A stretch of DNA of 27,947 bases from assembly GCA_003978375.1 (NCBI GenBank), contig QNZW01000017.1, forward strand, positions 1 to 27,947, in the 5' to 3' direction. Position numbers and translations under genes: made by a program. Below are positions 16,822-25,114 of this stretch, piece after piece. Position 1 is the first letter of the stretch. Each line of letters starts with the position of its first letter. The stretch is from Sulfurovum sp. GTDB lineage: Bacteria > Campylobacterota > Campylobacteria > Campylobacterales > Sulfurovaceae. The notes under the pieces are model-generated. The model ran no database searches. It was not told the DNA's origin and saw only the letters and a program-made list of their open reading frames with translations.

Positions 16822-17565
16822 TTAGTGTACATTAAAACTACTATATTGCCACTGCCAATCTTGCCATGAACCCAAATCTGTAGATTTTGTAATGCTCTCT
16901 TCAAGTGCATCTAAAAAAAAATCTCTGGGTACCACTTCAGCCCCTAGCCCTATCATATGATCTGTTTTCATCTGACAGTCTATAAAATCATAACCTCTGC
17001 TACCTAAAACATCACTTAGTGCTTTAAATGCTACTTTAGATGCATCTGAGACTAAAGAGAACATAGATTCTCCAAAAAATGCCTTTCCAAAAGCAATACC
17101 ATACAGACCTCCCACGAGCTTTCCTTCTTTATGCACCTCAACAGAGTGGGCAAATCCTTCGTGGTGTAGCCTTGTATATGCCTCAATAATCTCATCAACT
17201 ATCCATGATGCTTCTTGTCCTTCTCTGTATACTGTGGCACAATGTGCAATAACCTTAGAAAAATGTGTATCAAAGGTCACTGTAAATTTTCCAGAACGTA
17301 ACACTCTTTTAAATGATTTACGCACTTTAAATTTATCAGGATAAAGAAGTAAACGAGGGTTTGGAGACCACCATAATATAGGATCATCCTTTGAATACCA
17401 AGGGAATATCCCTTTTTTATAGGCAAATAAAAGCCTATGCGAAGAGAGATCTCCTCCATAAGCTAACAATCCTTCATCAGAAGCAAACCTAGGATTAGGA
17501 AAATCTGAAGTACAGCTGTTTAACGGTGGTATAAAATAATGTGATTCATCCAATACTTCATCCAT
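16822..17565 (-). CDS. aat: Leucyl/phenylalanyl-tRNA-protein transferase
   Basis: Adds Leu or Phe from tRNA to proteins with N-terminal Arg or Lys, marking them for ClpS/ClpAP degradation. It carries FPNPRFASDEGLLAYGGDLS, the GIFPWYSKDDPILWWSPNPR block, the FFGESMFSLVSDASK catalytic block with its Glu, and IDCQM with the key Gln. The length of 247 aa is normal. It starts 8 nt after clpA and forms with clpS and clpA a complete N-end-rule cassette. Certain assignment. Confidence 0.97.
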   Translation of the reverse strand: MDEVLDESHYFIPPLNSCTSDFPNPRFASDEGLLAYGGDLSSHRLLFAYKKGIFPWYSKDDPILWWSPNPRLLLYPDKFKVRKSFKRVLRSGKFTVTFDTHFSKVIAHCATVYREGQEASWIVDEIIEAYTRLHHEGFAHSVEVHKEGKLVGGLYGIAFGKAFFGESMFSLVSDASKVAFKALSDVLGSRGYDFIDCQMKTDHMIGLGAEVVPRDFFLDALEESITKSTDLGSWQDWQWQYSSFNVH

Positions 17566-17573
17566 TATAACTT

Positions 17574-19760
17574 TTACTTTCCTTCAAAATCAAACAATAA
17601 GGTATCATTTTTATAGCTTACTTTAACTATACCACCTTTTTGAAGTTTGCCAAAAAGTATCTCGTCCGTAAGTGCTGCTTTTATTTTTTCATCGATGACA
17701 CGGGCAATATGTCTTGCTCCATAACGTTCATCATAGCCTTCTTCTGCAAGATATTCTTTCGCTTTTTTACCCAATTTGACTTTTACCTTTTTAGGCGAAA
17801 GTAAGAGATTTAGTTTATCAAGTTCTCTATCTACTATCGTTATAAGTGTCTCTAGATTTAATGCATTAAACTCTACAGTGGCACTTAAACGGTTTCTAAA
17901 TTCAGGAGAAAAAAATGCAGCCAATGCTTTATCTGTTTTCATAGAGTTATCTTTATGGAACCCCATAACATTGGCCTCTTTTGTTCCTATATTTGAAGTC
18001 ATTATAAGTATCACATTTTTAAAGTCACTTACGACACCATTGTTGTCTGTCAGTTTTGCTCCGTCCATCACTTGAAGTAAAATATTCATAATATCTGGGT
18101 GTGCTTTTTCTATCTCGTCTAAAAGCAATACGGTATGTGGATGTTTTTTTATCATTTCTGTAAGTAATCCACCCTGTTCATATCCTACATATCCAGGGGG
18201 TGCTCCCACCAAACGACTGATGGTATGAGGCTCCATATACTCAGACATGTCAAGTCTTTCAAAATGCACATGCATACTTTTGGCCAACTGAGTTGCCAGT
18301 GCTGTTTTCCCAACCCCTGTAGGTCCTACAAACAAAAAGCTACCAATAGGTCTATCTTCACCATTGAGTCCCGCATAAGAACGTTTGATTGCTGTTGAGA
18401 GTGCTTTAATCGCCTCATCTTGTCCTATAATATGTGAAGAGAGATCTTTCTCTAATGTTTTAAGTTTTTGCGTATCGTCTGTACCTATAACCGTAGAAGG
18501 TAGTTTCATCATTTTTGCTACAGACTCTTCAATGTCCTTAGGCTTCACAACCACATCACTTTGTCCCTTTAACATAAAATGTGCCCCAACTTCATCGATA
18601 ATATCCATCGCTTTGTCTGGTAAAAATCTGTCATGCAAATATTTTACAGATAAGTCAATTGCTGATTGTAATGCCTCATCTGTAAAACGAATATGATGAT
18701 AATTTTCATACTTATGTTGTACCCCTTTTAAGATAATAAAAGTATCTTCTTTGCTTGGCTCTTCTACATCTATTTTGGCAAATCTACGACTTAATGCCTT
18801 GTCTTTGTCAAAAAAGTTTCTATATTCGGCATACGTTGTGGCACCTATACACTTAATATCCCCACGCGCAAGTGCTGGTTTGAGTAGATTAGAAGCATCC
18901 ATACTTCCACCACTGGTTGCACCTGCCCCGACCATTGTATGAATCTCATCTATAAAGAGTATCGCTTTCTCTTGTTGTGACAATTCAACAATAATACCTT
19001 TAAGACGTTTTTCAAAATCACCTCTATACTTCGTTCCTGCTACCAATGCACCCATATCTAAAGCATACACTTTTGAGTCTTTGAGTATATCAGGTACATC
19101 ATCTTCACTTATACGAAGTGCCAACCCCTCAGCAATCGCTGTTTTCCCTACACCTGGTTCACCCACAAGCAAAGGATTATTTTTCTTTCGGCGACAAAGT
19201 GTTTGCATCACTCGTTCTATCTCATTCTCTCGTCCCACTACAGGATCAATTTTTCCTGATTGTGCGACACTAACCAACTCCACAGTAAACTGATCTAAAA
19301 GTGTCTCTTCTTTTGTTTGTGGTGTTAAACTCTCGTTAGTTGTCTGCTGATGTGAGATAGCTTCAAGTATATCTACACGAGAAAGTCCCTCTTTTTTCAT
19401 CAAATAAACCGCATATGAGTGCTCTTGCATAAAAATAGAAGCTATCATATCTCCTATACTCGCTTCTGTTCTCCCAGAAGAGTGTATATGCGTCATCATA
19501 TCATTAATGGCTCGTGAAAGTGCTACTGTTTCAAAAGGCTCTACTGCCTCTTTTAGTGTAGGTATTGTTTTTGTAATATGCTCCACAATCCCCATTTCAA
19601 GTGTGCTCAAATCTGCATCAAGTGAAGCCAATATCTCTCTTCCTGCTTCACTTTGTACAATCGACAAAAAAACATGTTCTACGGTAAGATACTCATGTCT
19701 ATTTTCTTTGGCATAGCCAACAGCATGTTTAAATACATCATTTAATGCAATACTTATCAT
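17574..19760 (-). CDS. clpA: ClpA ATP-dependent unfoldase
   Basis: Hexameric unfoldase that feeds substrates to ClpP. Residues 1-140 are the Clp N-domain that binds ClpS. The first AAA module has Walker A GEPGVGKT at 200-207 and Walker [16 protein letters not shown]. The second AAA module has [11 protein letters not shown] and the [13 protein letters not shown] pore-loop block. The ClpP-docking loop is present as VMGF ahead of the PEFRNRLS sensor. There is no long coiled-coil middle domain, so it is ClpA and not ClpB or ClpC. The length of 728 aa fits. Its ATG follows the clpS stop with no gap (TAAATG). No clpP is in the window. Confidence 0.97.
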   Translation of the reverse strand: MISIALNDVFKHAVGYAKENRHEYLTVEHVFLSIVQSEAGREILASLDADLSTLEMGIVEHITKTIPTLKEAVEPFETVALSRAINDMMTHIHSSGRTEASIGDMIASIFMQEHSYAVYLMKKEGLSRVDILEAISHQQTTNESLTPQTKEETLLDQFTVELVSVAQSGKIDPVVGRENEIERVMQTLCRRKKNNPLLVGEPGVGKTAIAEGLALRISEDDVPDILKDSKVYALDMGALVAGTKYRGDFEKRLKGIIVELSQQEKAILFIDEIHTMVGAGATSGGSMDASNLLKPALARGDIKCIGATTYAEYRNFFDKDKALSRRFAKIDVEEPSKEDTFIILKGVQHKYENYHHIRFTDEALQSAIDLSVKYLHDRFLPDKAMDIIDEVGAHFMLKGQSDVVVKPKDIEESVAKMMKLPSTVIGTDDTQKLKTLEKDLSSHIIGQDEAIKALSTAIKRSYAGLNGEDRPIGSFLFVGPTGVGKTALATQLAKSMHVHFERLDMSEYMEPHTISRLVGAPPGYVGYEQGGLLTEMIKKHPHTVLLLDEIEKAHPDIMNILLQVMDGAKLTDNNGVVSDFKNVILIMTSNIGTKEANVMGFHKDNSMKTDKALAAFFSPEFRNRLSATVEFNALNLETLITIVDRELDKLNLLLSPKKVKVKLGKKAKEYLAEEGYDERYGARHIARVIDEKIKAALTDEILFGKLQKGGIVKVSYKNDTLLFDFEGK

Positions 19761-20060
19761 TTAACTATCCTCTTCAATGGTTGCAAGAAGCGGAAACTCA
19801 TTTTGTTTTGCTTTTTGCTTGACTTGTTGTGCCTTGGTTTGTGCAATTTCTAAACTATATACACCACAAATGGCTTTACCTTTTTGATGTATTTGCAACA
19901 TAATTTGTTCTGCTTGTGCATGGGTTTTATGAAAAATATCTGTCAATATCTCTATCACAAAATCCATACTTGTATAGTCATCATTATGTAAAAGCACTTT
20001 AAACATTTGGGGCTCTTCTAGCTCTAATGCCAGATCTAACTCTTCTTCGTAATTTGGCAA
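19761..20060 (-). CDS. clpS: ClpS adaptor for N-degron substrates
   Basis: Adaptor that binds N-terminal Leu, Phe, Tyr and Trp and delivers substrates to ClpA. The core VLLHNDDYTSMDFV, the helix QIMLQIHQKGKAICGVY and EIAQTKAQQV align with the family; the common DYTPM is DYTSM here. It has 99 aa with an acidic N-terminal tail. Translation starts at TTG 20060 with AAGGA 6 nt upstream; the ATG nearby (20067) is in another frame. Its TATAAT (20090-20085) faces that of bioD across a short divergent promoter region. Confidence 0.96.
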   Translation of the reverse strand: MPNYEEELDLALELEEPQMFKVLLHNDDYTSMDFVIEILTDIFHKTHAQAEQIMLQIHQKGKAICGVYSLEIAQTKAQQVKQKAKQNEFPLLATIEEDS

Positions 20061-20084
20061 TTTTCATCCTTATTGTATGTCATA

Positions 20085-20116
20085 ATTATACTAATCATTT
20101 GTATTTCTACTATAAT
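20085..20116. promoter_or_regulatory. Divergent clpS / bioD promoters
   Basis: TATAAT on the minus strand at 20090-20085 serves clpS, with a predicted leader of about 18 nt. TATAAT on the plus strand at 20111-20116 serves bioD, with a leader of about 22 nt. The two boxes are 20 nt apart, so the two polymerases would compete. Confidence 0.5.
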
Positions 20117-20144
20117 TGTATCAAAAATTGTAAAGGAATTGTGT

Positions 20145-20801
20145 ATGACGTCACTTTTTATCACGGCAACAGGAACCCATGTAGGTAAAACACATACCAC
20201 CGTAAAACTTATCAAGCTACTTGCATCTAAAGGCTACAAAGTGGGTGTCTTTAAACCTATAGAAACAGGTGTCACACAAATAGCTCCTGACGCTACTATA
20301 CTACTTGAAACTTGCCAAAAGGTTAATAAACATTTTAAATCCTTGCAACCACAAGATATTACTGCCTACTCATTTTCGTTACCTGCGGCACCTTTTTGTG
20401 CTGATACAGCACATCGTATTCAAATAGACCATATCCTCAAAAAATATCATGAACTCTCGAAACTTTGTGATATTCTTTTGGTTGAAGGTGCAGGTGGGCT
20501 ACTTGTTCCTATAACAAAAGACTATACCATGATAGACCTAGCCAAAGCACTAAAGAGCAAAGTCTTACTTGTGACTCCTAGTCGCTTAGGTTGCATCAAT
20601 GATACGCTACTCTCTATGGAAGCTTTAAAATCACGCAACATTGTTTTTGATTGGTGTGTCAATTTGTATGAAGATAAAGAAGATTTTGCAAAGGTAACAC
20701 AGCCCTACTATGATGCTATGTTTCCTGAGTGGTGGAGTATCGATAATATGCTACATAAAGCTATTTTAGAGTTCATGGAACTAAACGAACAAACTATTTA
20801 A
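20145..20801 (+). CDS. bioD: Dethiobiotin synthetase
   Basis: ATP-dependent ring closure from diaminopelargonic acid to dethiobiotin in biotin synthesis. The N-terminal P-loop is GTHVGKTHTT, followed by FKPIETG with the catalytic Lys. VEGAGGLLVPI, and TPSRLGCINDTLLS in the nucleotide-specific region, confirm the family. I start at ATG 20145, with AAGGA 7 nt upstream; an upstream in-frame extension would run through the bioD -10 box and is rejected. It has 218 aa. No other biotin gene is near. Confidence 0.93.
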   Translation: MTSLFITATGTHVGKTHTTVKLIKLLASKGYKVGVFKPIETGVTQIAPDATILLETCQKVNKHFKSLQPQDITAYSFSLPAAPFCADTAHRIQIDHILKKYHELSKLCDILLVEGAGGLLVPITKDYTMIDLAKALKSKVLLVTPSRLGCINDTLLSMEALKSRNIVFDWCVNLYEDKEDFAKVTQPYYDAMFPEWWSIDNMLHKAILEFMELNEQTI

Positions 20802-20820
20802 AGTTTTACTAGCACTTTGC

Positions 20821-20826
20821 TATAAT
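20821..20826 (+). promoter_or_regulatory. pyrB -10 box
   Basis: TATAAT preceded by TTGC, 25 nt before the pyrB start, so pyrB-pabB can be transcribed apart from bioD. Confidence 0.5.
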
Positions 20827-20851
20827 AAAAAACCACTAACTAAGGATACCA

Positions 20852-21730
20852 ATGCAACATCTTGTAGACACCAGTGACTTTTCTGATAAACAAATAGCAC
20901 AACTTTTAGAAGATGCTAAAAATTTTAAAACCAAGCGTCCTCCACAACTTCTTCATGATAAATTACTTATAACACTTTTTTTTGAAGCATCTACAAGAAC
21001 CCGTAGCTCTTTTGAAGTAGCTGCAAAAAGGTTGGGTGCTTCCATTGTGCATCTTGATCCTAGTAGAAGTTCTGCAAAAAAGGGAGAAAGTCTAGAAGAT
21101 ACTTTTGCTAACCTTTGTGCTATGGATCCTGATGGGGTTATTGTGAGACACTCTGAAAACAATACACCACAACGTTTAGCAGATATGCAAACCACCCCTG
21201 TGATTAATGCAGGTGCTGGAAATTATGCACATCCTACCCAAGCATTGCTTGATTTGTTTACAATGGTAGAACATTTTAACGGCGATATTAAAGATAAAAC
21301 GATTGCCATTGTAGGCGATATATCAAACTCTAGAGTAGCAAGTTCTGGTATACGACTTATGAAACGCATGGGAATGAATATTCTTTTAGTGGCTCCTAAG
21401 CCATTTATGCCAAAAAGTGATTTACCATGCTATGAAAAACTAGACGATGTCTTAGATAAAGTAGATGTCATCATGAGCCTTCGTGCACAATTGGAACGTC
21501 ATGAAACTGAACTTTTTGAAAATTATGATGCATATGCAAATCAGTATTGCATCACTAAAGAACGTATGAAAAATAGAAATATATTACTTCTTCATCCAGG
21601 TCCGGTGATGCGAAATATAGATATCTCTGATGAGATGCTTACAGATCCTCGTTGTAAAGTACTAGAGCAGGTAAACAATGGTGTATTTATGCGTATGGCT
21701 ATTTTAAAATTACTCTTACTGGATTCTTGA
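20852..21730 (+). CDS. pyrB: Aspartate carbamoyltransferase, catalytic chain
   Basis: Joins carbamoyl phosphate and aspartate, the first committed step of pyrimidine synthesis. The carbamoyl-phosphate loop FEASTRTRSSFE (residues about 47-58) and the lysine loop PSRSSAKKGESLEDT are intact. HSENNTPQ, NAGAGNYAHPTQALLD and LLHPGPVMR complete the active site. At 292 aa it is on the short side of normal. AAGGA precedes the ATG by 7 nt. No pyrI regulatory chain follows; pabB starts inside its stop codon (TTGA). Confidence 0.97.
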   Translation: MQHLVDTSDFSDKQIAQLLEDAKNFKTKRPPQLLHDKLLITLFFEASTRTRSSFEVAAKRLGASIVHLDPSRSSAKKGESLEDTFANLCAMDPDGVIVRHSENNTPQRLADMQTTPVINAGAGNYAHPTQALLDLFTMVEHFNGDIKDKTIAIVGDISNSRVASSGIRLMKRMGMNILLVAPKPFMPKSDLPCYEKLDDVLDKVDVIMSLRAQLERHETELFENYDAYANQYCITKERMKNRNILLLHPGPVMRNIDISDEMLTDPRCKVLEQVNNGVFMRMAILKLLLLDS

Positions 21731-22707
21731 AGTTGTTTGACAAAAAAAATGGTTTTGAACAGATAAATGCTTTAGGTCAAAACCGTACACCTTTTCTTTT
21801 CATCATCTCTTATGATCAACATAAAATTTTTGCACAACCTCTTGCTACATTGGAAGATGATATTTTGTACAAATTAGAAGATTGGCGTAATTACCCTGTC
21901 AAAAAATGTACAAAAAAGCTTATATTTTCTACCTCTCCTGTAGATTTTATTCACTATAAAAAATCGTTAGAAAAAGTACTTGAACAGATACGTTCAGGAA
22001 ATACCTATTTATTAAATCTTACCTTTAAGACAGCACTTAAAACCAACTATTCACTCAAAGAGATATTTACCTATGCAAGGGCTAAATTTAAACTCTATTA
22101 TAAAGATGAATTTACCTGTTTTTCTCCTGAACGTTTTATTGAAATAGAGAATAATACTATAGCAACATATCCCATGAAAGGAACAATCGATGCAAATATT
22201 CCTCATGCCAAAGAAAAAATTTTAACTGATGAAAAAGAGATGGCAGAACATATAATGATAGTCGATTTAATGCGTAATGATTTGAGCATCATAGGAAATC
22301 AGGTCAAGGTAGAAAAATTTCGTTATGTAGAAAAAATTATTGCAGGAGACAAAGCACTTTTACAAGTAAGCTCCAAAATTACTGCAACCCTCCCTCAAAC
22401 ATGGAAAGATAACATTGGCACCCTACTTTCTGCCCTGCTTCCTGCTGGTTCTATTACTGGTACACCTAAAAAAAGCACTGTCAATATTATCAAAGAGATA
22501 GAAAATTTTGAGAGAGGATTTTATACGGGTGTGTTTGGTATTTTTGATGGGCAATCTTTACGCTCGGGAGTGATGATTCGCTTTATAGAAAAAGAGAATC
22601 AAACCCTATATTATAAAAGTGGTGGTGGGATTACCATAGATTCGGATGCAAAAAGTGAATATATTGAACTTTTAGACAAAATTTACGTTCCCTTGTCTTT
22701 TTCTTGA
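21727..22707 (+). CDS. pabB: Aminodeoxychorismate synthase component I
   Basis: Chorismate-utilising enzyme that makes 4-amino-4-deoxychorismate for folate. The catalytic Lys151 in YPMKGTI marks it as PabB, since anthranilate synthase has Ala at this place. IRSGNTYLLNLTF, LLPAGSITGTPKK and the final YYKSGGGITIDSDAKSEY are family blocks. At 326 aa it lacks most of the N-terminal domain of E. coli PabB, as in several short homologues. TTG 21727 overlaps the pyrB stop (TTGA), and no Shine-Dalgarno is seen, so translation is likely coupled. No pabA or pabC is in the window. Confidence 0.92.
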   Translation: MKLFDKKNGFEQINALGQNRTPFLFIISYDQHKIFAQPLATLEDDILYKLEDWRNYPVKKCTKKLIFSTSPVDFIHYKKSLEKVLEQIRSGNTYLLNLTFKTALKTNYSLKEIFTYARAKFKLYYKDEFTCFSPERFIEIENNTIATYPMKGTIDANIPHAKEKILTDEKEMAEHIMIVDLMRNDLSIIGNQVKVEKFRYVEKIIAGDKALLQVSSKITATLPQTWKDNIGTLLSALLPAGSITGTPKKSTVNIIKEIENFERGFYTGVFGIFDGQSLRSGVMIRFIEKENQTLYYKSGGGITIDSDAKSEYIELLDKIYVPLSFS

Positions 22708-22715
22708 ATTTATTG

Positions 22716-22738
22716 TAGAATAATCTCACTTTATTCTA
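22716..22738 (+). promoter_or_regulatory. Inverted repeat over -10-like box upstream of the acidic exported protein
   Basis: TAGAATAA (22716-22723) and TTATTCTA (22731-22738) are exact complements with a 7-nt spacer. TAGAAT is also a -10 candidate. AAGG and the ATG of the next gene follow at once. It may be an operator or a 5' UTR hairpin that hides the ribosome site. Confidence 0.4.
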
Positions 22739-22750
22739 AAAGGTTATTTT

Positions 22751-23320
22751 ATGAAAACTATAATACTAACATTATTTACTTTACTATTTTTTACACAATT
22801 AAGTATGGGTTTTGGGCAGGGAGCTGAAGATGAAATGGGAACAAACAATTCAGAACCTTTGATTGTACCACCTTCACAGGATGAACCTATCCGTGATATG
22901 GAACAGACAGAAGAAGAATCTATGCAACAACAAGCAGAAACTATTCAAGAAACAATGATGCAACAAGCACCAACACAGGAACAGCTTCCTATGGAAATGA
23001 AAGATATGCCTGAGCAAATGGCACAAAACCTTACTGAAAACTATCAAGTGGCAGATCAGGCACAAGCACCTACAGAAGAGGATCAGGCAGCACAACAAAC
23101 CAATGAAGAAAATGCTGAAGTCGCACAAGACGAACCCCAAAACGAAGCCAATAAAGAACCAACACAAGAGGCAGAACAAGCACAAGCCACTCCATCTGAA
23201 GAAGAACAAGAAATAAAACAGGCACAAGCTGCCCCTTCAGAAGAGGAACAAGAAGCAAAACATGCAGAAGAAGTAGAGATGAGAGAAGTGGGTGCAGGTG
23301 AAGAGGCTATTGCAGAATAG
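22751..23320 (+). CDS. Exported acidic Gln/Glu-rich low-complexity protein, unknown function
   Basis: I do not recognise a family. Residues 1-20 are a signal peptide (Lys, then LTLFTLLFFTQ, ending near MGFGQ). The remaining 170 residues are rich in Glu, Gln, Ala and Met, with almost no hydrophobic core and no Cys, so they are probably disordered. Two 14-residue tandem repeats lie at 143-156 and 157-170 (QAQATPSEEEQEIK, then QAQAAPSEEEQEAK). The protein is strongly acidic and presumably periplasmic or secreted. The ATG follows AAGG. It has its own promoter candidate and a hairpin terminator built over its stop codon. A metal-binding or surface role is possible but unproven. Confidence 0.75.
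   Translation: MKTIILTLFTLLFFTQLSMGFGQGAEDEMGTNNSEPLIVPPSQDEPIRDMEQTEEESMQQQAETIQETMMQQAPTQEQLPMEMKDMPEQMAQNLTENYQVADQAQAPTEEDQAAQQTNEENAEVAQDEPQNEANKEPTQEAEQAQATPSEEEQEIKQAQAAPSEEEQEAKHAEEVEMREVGAGEEAIAE
23177..23260 (+). repeat. Two 42-nt tandem coding repeats
   Basis: Units 23177-23218 and 23219-23260, each 14 codons, differ mainly at silent sites plus two residue changes (T/A and I/A). Third-position divergence with a kept peptide suggests an older duplication held by selection on composition. Confidence 0.7.
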
Positions 23321-23323
23321 CCT
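23304..23323 (+). terminator. Hairpin terminator overlapping a stop codon
   Basis: AGGCTATT (23304-23311), loop GCAG, AATAGCCT (23316-23323), then TTATTGC. The TAG stop (23318-23320) lies within the right arm. The stem is perfect and the T-run is short. It also sits between convergent genes and could act both ways. Confidence 0.6.
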
Positions 23324-23341
23324 TTATTGCATCTTTCACGT

Positions 23342-23872
23342 TTAGCGTTTGCATCCTCTGTCTCTTCTATGTGACCATTGATATTTTTTATCTTCACCTA
23401 TTTTACAAAAATAGACTTTTCCTGAATTTCTCCAAGGGTCTATAAGAATACCATCCTCAAACCTACTACCATGAGAAAGAACCACCAATGCATTGTGTTC
23501 AAAAAAATACTCTCCAATATTTGCACCCACCAAATGAAATTCAAAATGTGTATAATTTTTGGCTAAAAGATGTAGATAGAGTGCATCACTCCAATGATAA
23601 CACAAGCCTTTTTCTTTGATACCAAGACCTACTAAAGTGTTATGCCATAAAGGAGGCGAAGTAAGTTTAAATGCTTTAGTCAATTGGGTTGTTTCTTGAA
23701 AAATATCTTTAGAAAGCAAGAGGCTTTCATTTGGAGTAATCTGTTTATTTAATGATTGAAAAAGAGACGAAAGCCTATTTATTTGATTTTGTGGTGCTTT
23801 AGTAGGCTTTACGCTACACGCCACAAAAACAAAATATATAAACACCCCTATATAAAAGTGTTTAACAGACAT
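23342..23872 (-). CDS. Putative lipoprotein with Cys-His-Asp motif, unknown function
   Basis: Not a protein I can name. From ATG 23872 it has 176 aa with a lipoprotein signal: Lys4, a hydrophobic run, then VFVAC with lipid-acceptor Cys19. The middle is helical and polar. The last half carries GLCYHW (Cys91), FEHNALVV (His126) and LIDPW (Asp145), in the order and spacing of transglutaminase/papain-like enzymes. That is a guess from pattern; the Cys may instead be structural. A longer start at 23902 would overlap the rhomboid gene and blur the signal. It begins 1 nt after the rhomboid stop, as the last gene of the ribA-led operon. Confidence 0.7.
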   Translation of the reverse strand: MSVKHFYIGVFIYFVFVACSVKPTKAPQNQINRLSSLFQSLNKQITPNESLLLSKDIFQETTQLTKAFKLTSPPLWHNTLVGLGIKEKGLCYHWSDALYLHLLAKNYTHFEFHLVGANIGEYFFEHNALVVLSHGSRFEDGILIDPWRNSGKVYFCKIGEDKKYQWSHRRDRGCKR

Positions 23873-23873
23873 A

Positions 23874-24518
23874 CTAGCTAGAAAAAAAAGAGAGTGTGGC
23901 AACGATAAGTATCAACATACTTCCACTATAGGCCCATACCCAATTTGGATTTTTAGAAAGCACATATCCACCTACAAATCCTGCGACAAGTCCACCAATA
24001 TGTGCTGAGATATCAATAGAAGGAATAGCCAGTCCTAACACAATATTTACCCCTAAAATTCCAGCGAAATTTTTCATAAATGCTTTACTGCTATCTTCTA
24101 TTTTATCACGATTAGCCATGAAAAAACCAGCCAAAGCTCCAAAGATACCAAAAATAGCACCAGAAGCACCCACACCAAGACTATCAGGATGTACATACAA
24201 AGAAGTAACGCCTCCTATCAGTCCAGAAAAAAGATAAATACTCAAATATGATTTATCATCAAAATATTGTTCTACCCCTTTTCCTACATAATAAAGAGAA
24301 AACATATTCATAAGTATATGTGTCATGCCTGCATGTAAAAACATTGCACTAAGAAGTCGCCACCATTCACCTTTTTGTATCACATCAGGACCGTAAAGTG
24401 CTCCCATCTCTAAAAGAACTTTTGTATCAATTTCCATAAGATTATGGCTCAATCCTGCTGAAATAAGATATATTAAAATATTGAGTGCAATGAGTGTGTA
24501 TGTAATTTTATATGTCAT
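23874..24518 (-). CDS. Rhomboid-family intramembrane serine protease
   Basis: Cleaves membrane proteins inside or at the edge of the membrane. The catalytic pair is Ser119 in GVGASGAIFG and His173 in SAHIGGLVAG. WWRLLSAMFLHAGMTHILMNM supplies the oxyanion-side His67 and Asn71. Six membrane segments are recognisable over 214 aa, plus a hydrophobic C-terminal segment (about 195-212). GGGAGG lies 9 nt before the ATG, inside the 129-aa gene, which it overlaps by 11 nt. The substrate is unknown. Confidence 0.93.
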   Translation of the reverse strand: MTYKITYTLIALNILIYLISAGLSHNLMEIDTKVLLEMGALYGPDVIQKGEWWRLLSAMFLHAGMTHILMNMFSLYYVGKGVEQYFDDKSYLSIYLFSGLIGGVTSLYVHPDSLGVGASGAIFGIFGALAGFFMANRDKIEDSSKAFMKNFAGILGVNIVLGLAIPSIDISAHIGGLVAGFVGGYVLSKNPNWVWAYSGSMLILIVATLSFFSS

Positions 24519-24897
24519 CTTGTATGACCTCCCTAAAAATAACGCCGTCTATAGAAGCGTGTGCTAATTTTTCTATCTCATTTTCATCATCTATAGGCAC
24601 TAAAATACGTGTATCAAAAAGATACTCTTGTGCGATTGGTTGTATTTGCTTTGCGATATCTGCTTCACATATAATATAACTTGCGCCCAATGCATTAGAA
24701 AAGAGTGCTTCTGTTAAAGTGTCTACTTTTACAGCAAATGTAATCATATTTTTTTTACAGTAGTGTGCAAGTGTATATGATTTATTTAATGGCTCCAATA
24801 ACACAACCTCTTCTGCCGTAGAAGCAGTAAGTTCTTCTTGTGTAGTGATGGTACAAAAACGTTTACTCTCTATCCATGGATGCCCTATAATAATCAT
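24508..24897 (-). CDS. Conserved-looking hypothetical protein (129 aa)
   Basis: No known family is recognised. It is a soluble mixed alpha/beta protein that opens with IIIGHPWIESKRFCTI and has alternating hydrophobic strands (VVLLEPL, MITFAVKV, ASYIICEAD, TRILVPIDD, IDGVIFREV) that look like a small Rossmann- or TIM-type half barrel. There is no signal or Cys cluster. It begins 4 nt after the PP0621-like gene, and its end overlaps the rhomboid start by 11 nt, so it is clearly part of the operon. The function cannot be inferred. Confidence 0.8.
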   Translation of the reverse strand: MIIIGHPWIESKRFCTITTQEELTASTAEEVVLLEPLNKSYTLAHYCKKNMITFAVKVDTLTEALFSNALGASYIICEADIAKQIQPIAQEYLFDTRILVPIDDENEIEKLAHASIDGVIFREVIQDDI

Positions 24898-24901
24898 ATA
24901 C

Positions 24902-25114
24902 TTAGCTCACACACTCATCTGAACAGTAGTATTTACCTTTTACCACAATGGTTTCTTTGATGGTGATATATGTACCACATGTATCACACTCTACTAGAGT
25001 ATCTTCATCAAGTTTCTTTTCATCAGCCGTTTTACCAATACTTGGGAGTTTTCCTCCTAAAATTTTATAAATAAATACGCCTAAAATAGCAAATATAAGT
25101 AATTTTAAAATCAA
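24902..25114 (-). CDS. PP0621-like small membrane-anchored zinc-ribbon protein
   Basis: 70-aa protein with one N-terminal membrane segment ([15 protein letters not shown], residues about 4-18) and a C-terminal zinc-knuckle: CDTCG and, 20 residues on, YYCSDEC. This matches the small PP0621-type family of unknown function. TTG 25114 overlaps the rsmG stop (TTGA), with AAAGG 6 nt before it. The next in-frame Met is absent, so TTG is required. Confidence 0.82.
   Translation of the reverse strand: MILKLLIFAILGVFIYKILGGKLPSIGKTADEKKLDEDTLVECDTCGTYITIKETIVVKGKYYCSDECVS

Noticed and set aside
20073-20144. N-terminal extension of BioD with a hydrophobic segment
   Set aside because: It would start upstream of the bioD -10 box; ATG 20145 has a good ribosome site and gives the normal BioD N-terminus.
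22874-23397. Long minus-strand ORFs opposite the acidic exported protein
   Set aside because: Rich in Cys, Phe, Leu and Ser, as expected for antisense of Glu/Gln codons; no start signals.
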